From: Gnetum montanum | Taxonomy: Eukaryota; Streptophyta; Gnetopsida; Gnetales; Gnetaceae | Direction: 5' to 3' | Assembly (NCBI GenBank): GCA_015680685.1 | Contig: MNCI01007659.1 | Coordinates: 265,633 to 329,632, forward strand | Length of the DNA: 64,000 nt | Shown: positions 53,964 through 62,904 of the stretch, one piece after another | How positions within the stretch are numbered: position 1 is the stretch's first letter | How the letters are laid out: each line of letters starts with the position of its first letter | Position numbers and translations under genes: made by a program | Notes under the pieces: model-generated | What the model was told of the DNA's origin: nothing | Seen by the model: only the letters and a program-made list of their open reading frames with translations | The model's database searches: none

Positions 53964-54650
53964 CTTTGGAAATAATGTACTTCCTAGGTTTTGTATTTAT
54001 TGAATCTTGATCTATGATACTACTATACACTTTACTAGTAAGGTTTTCAAGAATTTATTAGAATCTTGTGGAGTTAATCATAAATTTACTTTCCTTTGTC
54101 ACTCGTAGACCAATGGCCAAGTAGATGTTACTACCTGTGAGATTGTTAAAATACTTAGAAAAATGGTTACTAGGTACAAAAGGAGATTAGACCAACAAGC
54201 TTAATCATTCCTTTGGGGCCTATTGAATAATGTGGAAAAATCATATTAGCTACACCCCATTAGAGAAGGTATATGGAGGGATTCCATAACTGCTCATTGA
54301 TCTAAAGATAAAAACTTTGGGTAGTGTGGTGGATTTTGATATGATCTTAGATTTTACATAGAAATAAAGGTTAATCAATCTCAATCTTCTTGATGAGAAT
54401 CACATAATTTTCTTGATGCATAATGAGTTAGAGCATTCCTACACCAAGGCTCTTCATGATATTTATACATAAAAGTTTGACTTCAAACCTAGTAATAAGG
54501 TCCTTTATTTCAATTTGTCATACTTTTCCCATTTGGACTATTTTCAATTTTAATGAAAGACATTCTAAATCATTCATACTAGTTACCATTCTAATGCAAC
54601 ACATGTTTAGCATCTAGATGAGCTAGATAATATTTTCTTGGTTATTGGGT
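53964..54650 (+). pseudogene. Integrase, second part (element D)
   Basis: Starts 'FGNNVLPRF' (family: 'F(I/L)..N(I/V)..RFG'), then 'IYDTTIHFTSKVFKNLLESC' with the second catalytic Asp of '(S)D.GTHF' near 54018, 'TNGQVDVTTCEIVKILRKMV' (QANGQ.E.....IL.K) with the Glu of the triad changed to Asp, 'PLEKVYGG' (PF.LVYG), 'FDMILDFT', a long linker and 'SNKVLYFN', 'HLDELD' near the end (GD.VL.....HL..LD). Continuation of 44760-45192. Confidence 0.83.
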
Positions 54651-56523
54651 AATAATTGAAGTGCTACAAAGATTATCTTTTCTTCATGAGAGTATATAAT
54701 GATTAATCTTGTATTTTACACTCAAAGGTTATCAAGTGATAAATATGGATTAATCAAGGGAGAGGAATCATTTATGCTGTGTCAATTATTTTGCTATTTT
54801 GTTATGTGTTTTAATAAAGTTCATGTGTTTAGTTAGCATTTTTATCTTTTTGAGCTTAATGATTAATCATTTACAATCTTTTCTTTCCTATAAGTAGAGT
54901 CATGATTGATGAAATGCCCACACAATAGAATTCATTGATCCACTTTTCCCCTATCCATGACCAGTGAACCAAGCTTAAATTCAACATGAAGCTAATACTT
55001 ACCTTGCAAGTCGTTAAAGCTACTAGAACTATCGCCAGGTGGTGGATGCACAACTTAGGATGTAACTTTTAGAATCTTGAAAGAGTGCTTGGTTACTAAC
55101 AAGGAAAGGGTATGTCATTGAGGATTCTTGTGATCACTAGATGGGTCTGATTGGTGTGATTGGACTAGGATGCATATGCTTGTCATGCGTGACCATCTTG
55201 ATGGAAAGAGGTTCATGATTTCATGGACTTGTGCATGCCATATGAAGATTAATGGACTCCCATGTTTGTGCAAGTCAAAGACTCTAGGTGATGATCTAAC
55301 ACTTAAGTCATTCCCATGATTTCTATGCATCATCAAAAACCTTTCTTTATAAAATAGAAAAAAGAAGAAAGGATAGATAAAAAAAGAGAAATAATAATAA
55401 TAATAATAATCTGAGAAGATACAGTGATGGGAAGAAAGATATGATACAATCTCATTAGCCCACAAAAATCAATAGTCTTATCATCCCAGATTTACCTTAT
55501 AATTTCTTAATTAAGATTAAAATAAGATGTTTAACAAATACCTATGCAAGTCTATCTCATGTTTAACCTCTTATCTAGATCACTTGACTTTTTAATGTGA
55601 TAGTCCAAAATAATCTCTTACTCATCCCTACCGATGGTTATAAAGGCTTAGAAGTTTCTCTCTTAGTAAACTTTAGTAATATCAAATGTTGCTTCCATGT
55701 AATTCCTAAGTTAACTTATTCCTAAGGATCAAAACCCTTGAACTAAATGATGATAATATCCTATCACAAGCATTCCAATTACTTGGTCATGGTATTATAA
55801 TCGCTACTGGGATTAGGATTAGTTAGTATTGCTAAAGGTATCAATGAGAGATTTCTAGTAAAGCAAAATCTAGGAAGCCTACTATGAACATGTGCATAGG
55901 AAGAAGAAAACTAAATTAAAATCTTAACTTCTATATGATCTACATCACATTTTCTTGGTTTGATTTTATCAATTATTAGACAATGAAACAATAAAGGCTA
56001 AATGGCATCGGTAGTAGTGGGTGTGACCTTGCACATGGAAGGAAGACATGAAGGTCTATCCCCACTATGTGGATGCATAGTAGTGAATGTATGTGGTAGT
56101 GGATCTCTCACAATGTGTAAGACATGCTCATGTGCTCCTATGGGCTAATTGAATATTAGCTAGGGATTTAGTGATATTTTATTTTCATCTTTTTGTTCCT
56201 TGTTCATTCTTCATCACTTTTTTCTTTCATTTTGTACATTGTTGTATGTGGTAGAAAATTGATCTAGCAAAATGATGTCTCATGATTTTCTTCCATTTTG
56301 TGTGTTATGTTTCATAATCATGTCTCACTAGTTTTTGGGAATTTATAAGTGTTGCATTAATGAGTTTCAAAAGGGTAAGAAAGGTAGGTGTCTACTTTGG
56401 GAAGGATCCACTTGTGAATCCTTGGTGACTTGACATTGTGAGTGAGGAAGCTCAAGCTTATCTCCTAGAGATGGTAGTGGTTGCATGGCAAAAGAAACTT
56501 GATTTTTCTTTCATTTATGTGGT
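54651..56523. other. Unassigned stretch between D and K
   Basis: 1.9 kb without a recognisable protein. Should contain D's 3' spacer and LTR, but no partner sequence exists in the window to prove it. Holds an (AAT)n run at 55390-55411. Open frames on the minus strand near 55.1-55.5 kb are low-complexity (poly-Tyr/Phe) and not genes. Confidence 0.5.
55390..55411. repeat. (AAT)n microsatellite
   Basis: Seven AAT units in an A-rich surround. Confidence 0.95.
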
Positions 56524-57662
56524 TGTAAATATTGACCTTTTGGTATGTCAAAACCTTAAGGGACATAGAGAACATATATTATTGTGGAATGTGATGTTTT
56601 GCAAGGACAAAGAAGAGCTATAAGAATGACATTTATAAGATATCTTAAAGTAGAGACTACAAGGTCTCAAGAGAGCTTGGATAAGGACTTCATTAGAAAA
56701 GTGCAAGGCAAAGAAGAAGACTATAGAAAAATTGGGGTGCTCCAAGGATTGGGAAGAAGTCAAATCAATGTGAGGAAAATTTAGGAAGCAAAGTTCAAAA
56801 CATGAGATGACATCTCCCAGAAGCAAAAGACATCTTGGCCAAAGTAGAGAAATCCTAAAGAAGACTTCTTCTTTCAAGAGAAGACATCTCCATGAAGATG
56901 TCTCCTCAGAGATGTCTCTTTTATAGAAGAGAAGTCTCCTAAGAATGAAAGTTTGTTGTAGTGAGACATCCCAATCTCAAAGAAGACATCTCCCCTAGTT
57001 ATTAGATAGTTGTTGCATGGCTTCTAAGGTAATTTTGAAAACTCAAGGCTATAAGAATACTTCATTCTCTTGGTTAGATTAAGTTTTTGAGCAAGGAAGT
57101 GTCAACATCAAGAAATCATTCTGTACTTTATTTGTGTACCTCATTGTACCATCATTTGTACTATTTTAGTGATTATATTGTATTATGCCTCAAAGTACAA
57201 GGAGAAAAAAATTAGTTGCATTCTTTCCTTTTAATTTTTGTTTCTCTTTCTTATTTCCCTACTGGGGTAGATGTGCTTCTTGTAAGAAGGCATTGTCTTT
57301 GAGCTTGTTGGGACTTAATTGGGTTGAGCGGTTGAAGTAGCATCACAACACTCTGGAGTAGAGCTTAATTTGTACAAGTTGTGAGATCTTTGAAAAAACA
57401 TTCTAAGCTTGTTGGGACCTAGCTTGGTTGAGTGGATTCATAGCAAAGAATCACTCTAGAGTGGACCTTAGAGCTTGTATAGGGTGTGATACCCTTCAAA
57501 CCATATTTTGAGAGAAATGAAATTAAGAGGTGTGTAAGTGATCTACCCTATGAATGTGGAGTACCCAAGTTGGAGAACCACATAATTTTGGGTGTGGTTT
57601 TTTTGATGATTTGTTTTGTTAGAGAACTTATTGATACACTTCCTTATAAGTTCAATAATCCT
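56524..57662 (+). mobile_element. 5' LTR of element K
   Basis: 1139 bases, same family as the F LTRs read on the minus strand. AGACATCT/AGATGTCT motifs cluster at 56800-57000, including 'GAAGATGTCTCCTCAGAGATGTCTC'-like direct pairs (56896-56925, split). Shares the central 'CTTGTTGGGAC' and 'CACTCTGGAGT' blocks. Confidence 0.8.
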
Positions 57663-57666
57663 CAAG

Positions 57667-57678
57667 TGGTATTGGAGC
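57667..57678 (+). other. Primer-binding site of element K
   Basis: TGGTATTGGAGC, two changes from TGGTATCAGAGC (initiator tRNA-Met), four bases after the LTR as in F. Confidence 0.75.
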
Positions 57679-57712
57679 CTAGTATTGTTGCACTCTACAT
57701 AAATATCCAAGA

Positions 57713-58240
57713 GTGAACATGGAAGGGGCTATCAACATCATACACATTTGGATAAAGAGACTAATATGCATCATCAATTACTATGCTCAATTCTATATTA
57801 CATTTTTTCCAAAGGTAAATCTCTCATTTCCTTCTTTACATTTAGAAATAGAGGAGACTATAACTATAAGATTGATAAAACTCATATTTCCCTTGAAAAA
57901 ATTTATGGGATGTTTTGCCATGAAGTTCTTAATGATGAATGCTTTTATCTCAAGAAAGAGAACTTAGACCTGAAGGCTGAGATTCAAAAACTAACCAATG
58001 TGGTTGAGTAGATGAGTAAAAATCAAAAGGATAGGTGTTTGAGAGATTCTACAAAAGAAAATAAATATAGGTTTGGTAAAAAGTTGAGAATATTAAATTG
58101 TTTCTTTTGTGAAAAATTTGATCATATTCAAGCATATTTCTTTCATAGGATGAAACATTACACTTGATCTTTGCAAAAGTAGACTAGGATAGGAACTTTA
58201 TAGGTTTGGAAACAAAAAGAAAGGAAGCCTGAAAAGAACT
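57713..58240 (+). pseudogene. Copia-type Gag remnant (element K)
   Basis: The N-terminal and UBN2 parts seen in F are missing; the recognisable portion is the end: 'ECFYLKKENLDLKAEIQKLT' (coiled coil, 57935-58000), 'CFFCEKFDHIQAYFFHRMKH' (58100-58160), a CCHC zinc knuckle (C..C...H....C in the family) with the last Cys changed, then a basic 'WKQKERKPEKNL' before protease. A deletion therefore joined the leader to the end of gag. Confidence 0.7.
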
Positions 58241-58860
58241 TGATGGGTTAAGTAGCTCTCTCTGATGACAAAACAAGTATGTGCTATATTGATAGTGGAT
58301 GCTTGAGACACATGATAGGTAACAAATCCTACTTCACGCACTTCACAAAATAAAATTACAGAACAGTCATGTTTGGAGATGACATGAAGGCTCCTAGAAC
58401 AAGTATTAGTACCATAGGAGGTAAAAGTAAAGGTCTTCCAACTGTAAATAAAGTTTTCTTTGTTAATAGATTAAAACATAATTTTCTTAGTGTTAGTCAA
58501 CTTTGTGATTCAAATTTCAATGTTTCCTTTTCTAAAGAAACTTGTAGAGTATAAGATTTAACCATTGAAAACATTATGATAGCAGGAACTAGAAAAGGAA
58601 ATGTTTACATCATTATGTCTGGAAATAATCCTAACCTTGAATCCAAGTGCTTAGTTAGTTGTACAAATGATACCCATTTGTGGCATAGGAAGCTAGGCCA
58701 CATAAACAAAGAAGTTCTTTAGATTCTTGAATCTAAAGAAATGGTTTGTGGACTACCAAAACTCAAAGACTTAAATTTGAACACTTGTGAAGCATGTTAG
58801 AAAGGAAAGCAAACAAGGGTAAGATTTGGTAAGAAAAATGTATATCTACCTCTCATCTCT
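58241..58860 (+). pseudogene. Copia protease and pre-integrase domain (element K)
   Basis: Protease: 'MCYIDSGCLRHMIGNKSYFT' (58282-58340), with catalytic D-S-G at 58291, the standard copia form 'W.(L/I)DSG(C/A)S.HM(T/S)G'. Frame 58369-58554 continues 'VMFGDDMKAP', 'GKSKGLPTVNKVFFVN', 'KHNFLSVSQLCD', the flap and C-terminal part. Then the GAG_pre-integrase domain: 'LWHRKLGHINKEVL' (58678-58720, H..LGH) and 'TCEAC.KGKQTRVRF' (58785-58825, C..C.KGK). Wording is close to SIRE/Tork-type plant copia elements. Intact active site, some stops. Confidence 0.88.
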
Positions 58861-59605
58861 TAGATCTACTTCATATGGATGCCGTTTTTTCTATTCAAAT
58901 TCCTAGCTTAGGAAAGAAAAGATATTTTTCAACTATTGTAGATGATTACCCTTGTTTTCCTTAGGTTTCATTTTATATAACAAGGATGAGGCATTTGATC
59001 ATTTCTTGAGAATTTGTAATTAGATTCAACAAGAAAAAGAATATGACATTAAAATTATCAAAAGTGAAAATGGAGGTGAATTCAAGAATGCAAAGTTAGA
59101 GAAATTCTATCAAATGAATAGGATAATCTATCATTTATTTACTACAAGAACTCTTCAACAAGATGGGGTAGTCAAACAAAAAAATAGGATCTTGAATGAG
59201 ATGGGAAGAACTATATTGAATGACTAGAATCTTCCTCATCACTTCTAGGCTGAAGCTATCAACATTATTTATTATGTATCTAATAGAGTTTTGGTAAGAG
59301 GATTTACTTCTAAAATCCCTTATGAATTATGGACTGGTAAAAAACCTTCAGTAAGTTATTTCCATGTTTTTGGTTCAAAATGTTATATTCTGAATGATAA
59401 AGATAATTTAAGGAAATTTGATTCAAAAATTGATGAAGGTATTTTCTTGGGATATTCACTAGTTAGTAGGGCCTATAGAGTTTTTAATAAGAGAATGAAT
59501 AATATTGAGGAAACCATAAATGTTAAAGTTGATGATCATGACATTACATCTTCTCAACCTAATGATGAAGTTATTGCTATTAAAAAACTATCTAGTGCCA
59601 CTTAA
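58861..59605 (+). pseudogene. Copia integrase (element K)
   Basis: 'LLHMDAVFSIQIPSLGKKRY' (58868-58927) aligns with 'L(L/V)H.D.(F/C)GP......G..Y', keeping the first Asp. 'FSTIVDDYPCF' has the next Asp. Then 'FLRICN.IQQEKEYDIKIIK', 'SENGGEFKN' (59065-59092; Asp of 'SD.G.EF' changed to Glu), 'QQDGVVKQKNRILNEM' (family: Q.NGV.ER.NRT(L/I).E). Frame 59291-59605 gives the C-terminal part: 'TSKIPYELWTGKKPSVSYFH', 'VFGSKCYILND', 'GIFLGYSLVSRAYRVFNKR', typical of copia. Frame changes near 58960 and 59100. Confidence 0.87.
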
Positions 59606-59779
59606 GTTCAAGTTGATAAGAACTTTGAAATAGATAGTGAACATGAAGAAGAGAAAGAAGATAAATCTGATGAGATTTCCCCTATTCAACCTAGGGTGCT
59701 TAGAATTAGTAAAATTCACTCTCTTAATGATGTTATTGGAGAAGTGAAAGATGGTATTTGCACTAAATGTCAAACTAAA

Positions 59780-60470
59780 GAATTTTGTGCTTATTCAGCT
59801 TATCTGTCACAAATTGAACACAAAAATTTTAAAGAAGCTGAGGGTGAAGAAGGTTGGATCTTTCAACTTGCTAGGAATGACATATGAGAATGAAGGCATA
59901 GACTAGATGATAAATTCATTATTGGAATAAAATAGGTATTTAGAAACAAAACTAATGAAAATGTAACTATGATAAAAACTAAAGCTAGATTAGTTGACAA
60001 AGGATACAATCAACAAGAAGGAACTGATTTTGACTAGAATATATTAGACTTCTTTTGGCTTGTGTTAGTAGTAGAAATATCAAGATATATCAAATGGATG
60101 TGAAAAGTGCCTTTCTAAATGGAACCATACAAGAAGAAGTTTATGTTGATCAACATGAAGGTTTTATAGATCCCATCAAACCTGATCATGTTTACAAGCT
60201 CAAGAAGGCTCTCTATGGTCTTAAAAAATCCCTTAGAGTCTAGTGTGAAAGACTCTCTCAACATCTCATATCAAATAGTTTCAAAAGATGTAAGGATGAT
60301 GTCACTTTGTTTATCAAAAGAGAAGGTAGTGATCTTCTTATTGTTCAAATTTATGTTGATGATATTATTTTTGGTGCTACTAATGAAACTCTCTATAAGA
60401 AATTTTTAGACCTTATGTAGTCTAAGTTCAAAATGAGCATGATGGGAGAACTTAAAAACTTTCGTAGATG
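59780..60470 (+). pseudogene. Copia reverse transcriptase (element K)
   Basis: Starts 'AYLSQIEHKNFKEAEGEEGW' (family: 'AF.S.IEP.N.KEAL.D..W'), passes 'KARLVDKGYNQQEGTDFD', 'IYQMDVKSAFLNGTIQEEVY' (60080-60140), 'EGFIDPIKPDHVYKLKKALY', 'DLLIVQIYVDDIIFGATNET' with the intact catalytic Y-V-D-D (60352-60363) and 'FKMSMMGELKNF'. This is RVT_2, the copia form. Frame changes near 60055. Not followed by a full RNase H. Confidence 0.92.
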
Positions 60471-60579
60471 TTAAAACAATCAATTTGAAGAAGGCACCTT
60501 CATTTGATAAACTAAACATGTCAAAGATCTTCTTCTCAAATTTAATCTAGCAAATGTTAAGGTAAAGAATACTACTATG

Positions 60580-60829
60580 GTTGTGAATTTTAAACTTACC
60601 AAGGATGATCAAGGTAAGCTTGTTGATTATAAGCTTTATAGAGGGATGATAGGTAGTTTACATTATTTAACTACTAGTAGATTAGACATAGCTTTAAGTG
60701 TTGGAATGTGTGCTAGATATCAGGCCATCTAAAAGAATCTCCTTTTAAGGTGGTTAAACAAAAATTTCATTACTTAAAAGGTACCATTAACTAGGGCCTT
60801 TGGTATTTGAAACACCACAAAAATTTTCA
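60580..60829 (+). pseudogene. Copia RNase H, first part, truncated (element K)
   Basis: 'LVDYKLYRGMIGSLHYLTTS' (60612-60670) and 'RLDIALSVGMCARYQ' correspond to the connection 'D...YR..IGSL.YL..TRPDI..AV...(S/A)R(F/Y)Q'; 'KGTIN.GLWYLKHHKNF' is the 'Y(L/V)KGT...GL.Y' helix. The RNase H catalytic segment 'GYSD.D(W/F)A' should follow but is absent; sequence after 60829 starts with TG and is unrelated. Confidence 0.82.
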
Positions 60830-62690
60830 TGTTGTAATCATTATTTCACCATGTAGCCTTGACCCCATGAAACTCAAGGTAAAACTTTATTGTAAATGTC
60901 AAGATTGTAATCCATGGTGGGAAATCTCACATATTTCATACTTTTAGGGCTGAAAAATGCCTCATAAGTGATCAAAAGCCTCATTCCCCAAGTGAAAAAG
61001 TTATATAGTATCTATATTTGGGTTAGGTGGAGTCAAAAATGCCTTTTTGGATGCCAAAAATGGTAATTTGATGTGTTTTATGGGGGGTATGCAGTTTTCT
61101 ACGTTGGAAAAACCTTAGGAGGGAGGGAAGGTGGGGGGTGGGTGGTTGGGTTAGGGGGGTAGAGCATGGAGACTTCACCCCCAACGTAGAAGTAACATGA
61201 CCAAGATTTTGACACTCCAATGACTTTAACATTGACCATGCACCTCAGCATAGAAGATTGAAGGCCCAGTGTACAAGATCTGCCTCTAGTGTAGAAGGTG
61301 TTCCCCCATTACTATTTATAGTAAACAAAATGGCCATGGGAGTTTGGCACTTACTATATATGGTAACCCCCCAAATTTGGGCAACCATCTCCCTTGTATG
61401 AGGCAGAAATTTACAGGCAATATATCAACCAATTTGCAACAAAAATAATGGCCCAAAACCTATAAAATCAAAGTTCCAACATCCTTTTGAGGTTCCACAT
61501 CTTTGGCAGTTTGATCACATAGAACTTTTAGCTTCCAAGAGCTCTTGCAACCCTTGAAAAATGTAGCTTCTTCAAGTTCCTTGGCATGGAACCCCTATAG
61601 CCTTATTACTCCTTTGTTGTACCCCTGAGACTTGTGGGTTTTTTTTGGTCTCTATGCTATACTTATGGGATTATGAACTTTTAGTTTGAAGCATTCTTGT
61701 AGGCAAATTTACCAGTTTTCTCACCCCTAGTAGTGGCCAAAGTTGCAGATCTAAAGTTGTAGCAAAGGAGGTTCAACAACATTAGAAGTGGCTATGCAAT
61801 TGGATCATGGAGTGGATCATATTAGCTTCAATAGGCTTTGAACTCTTGCCTTAGTGAACCTACTTTTACTCTCTCACAAGAATTTCTTGTACACATTTCT
61901 AGAACCCATTCTTTATTTTTTGAATAAAGCTCCAAAGCTTCATTGTTGTGGGCAAGCTTCATTTTCTTTTCAATTTTAGATCTACATTTATTTTTCTACA
62001 TTACATGTTTTGCATTCTATAAGTCTCTAGGTGATTTGCTAGATGATCTAGGACACCTTGAAACCCATTTTTTAGAGGCCTTGGGGATTTGGGGTTGAGG
62101 CTGTTGTGCTAGATATTTCAATTTTCCAGTGATTGATTTTTCTAATTTAAATAGTTTCTTGGCACTAGAAGGAGGGCCTCCACCAAATTTCTATGATCAA
62201 ATTTGTTAATCATATTTCCAACATTGCTCCTATCTTGAAATTTATATTTTTTGTAGCTAAAACCTTGAAAATAAAATGTATATCCTTACCCCCCTGTGAT
62301 AGAAATTTTAGCTTAGAAGTTATAGGTGGTTGGATGTTTTAATTTTTCACAAAACTTGCTATGAATTTTAAAACCCAAGGCCAACATTGATACCATTCCC
62401 TCATCTTTTTGTTGTCAATAGTTTTATTTTTCCAATGTTGGTGGTGCAACCCTTCCAGAAGCCATGAAACTTCTAAAAGTTAGGTAAACCTCCATCTTTC
62501 CTAGTTAAAAAAAAAGTGGTAGCCTACCAAAACTAGTTTCTAGTGGAAAACACCAACTTTCCAAACTTTTGTTTTTAGCACCCCTCTCATCAATGTTGGA
62601 ATAGGAAGGTGTGAGATTTTCCCATCTCATCTCTTTCTTTTCCCACTACTATACCCAGTGTAGAGGCAACTAAGGGGGCCAATGTGGGTG
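60830..62690 (+). mobile_element. Probable 5' LTR of element J
   Basis: Starts TGTTGTAATC exactly where K breaks off. No partner LTR in the window, so it is inferred from position: unrelated non-coding sequence between a truncated host frame and a downstream gypsy gag. Contains TATTTATAGTA-type boxes (about 61310 and 62765) and a long G-run region. The end was set at a possible primer-binding site TGGTATCAACG near 62696, which is weak. Confidence 0.35.
61118..61160 (+). repeat. G-run cluster (quadruplex-type motif)
   Basis: GGGAGGGAAGGTGGGGGG then TGGGTGGTTGGGTTAGGGGGG: at least five runs of three or more G with 1-6-base loops. Confidence 0.8.
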
Positions 62691-62904
62691 AGACTTGGTA
62701 TCAACGTTCTCAGCTCTTTATTTCTAGTAAAGGGGTATAACTCCCCTTTCACCCCACTTACTATTTATAGTAAGTGCTTCATTTTTTGCCATTTTTGCTT
62801 CTTTTAACCATTTTTGAATTCCATTTGGGATTTACTTCTATTTTTATCATTTATAGTCTATCTAAAGCCTTTGTTGATGTTATAACCATTCCTTTTCAAT
62901 AGTT

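Larger units (their letters stand above)
17267..54650 (+). mobile_element. Outer gypsy element D, split by E and G
   Basis: D is the oldest layer in the nest: gag (17360-18104 and 41877-42330), protease (42436-42640), RT-RNase H (43430-44480) and integrase (44760-45192 and 53964-54650). E was inserted into gag with duplication TCCCT and G into integrase with duplication ACTTT; removing them puts the gag and integrase frames back in register. D's own LTRs were not found. The left flank is the A 3' LTR, with no primer-binding site behind it, so D's left end was lost or displaced. Gene order gag-protease-RT-RNase H-integrase identifies Ty3/gypsy. Confidence 0.7.
56524..60829 (+). mobile_element. 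Ty1/copia element K, 3'-truncated
   Basis: 5' LTR 56524-57662, primer-binding site, partial gag, protease, integrase, RT and the first part of RNase H, in the pol order that defines Ty1/copia (integrase before RT). It breaks off near 60829 inside RNase H; the following sequence is unrelated. LTR start (TGTAAATATTGACCTTTTGG... against TGTGGACCTTTTGATTTTGG...) and LTR end/primer context (TTCAATAATCCTCAAG-TGGTAT against TTCAATGATCCATAAG-TGGTAT) match F, so K belongs to the same LTR family and has the enzymes F lacks. Confidence 0.85.

Noticed and set aside
55115-55465. Minus-strand ORF of 116 codons
   Set aside because: Its centre is poly-Tyr/Phe from an (AAT)n microsatellite; the rest has no family signature.
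55790-55830. 'CGCTACTGGGATTAGGATTAG' as an inverted piece of the A LTR ('CCCAGTAGCG')
   Set aside because: The match is limited to about ten bases; flanking sequence does not align in either direction.
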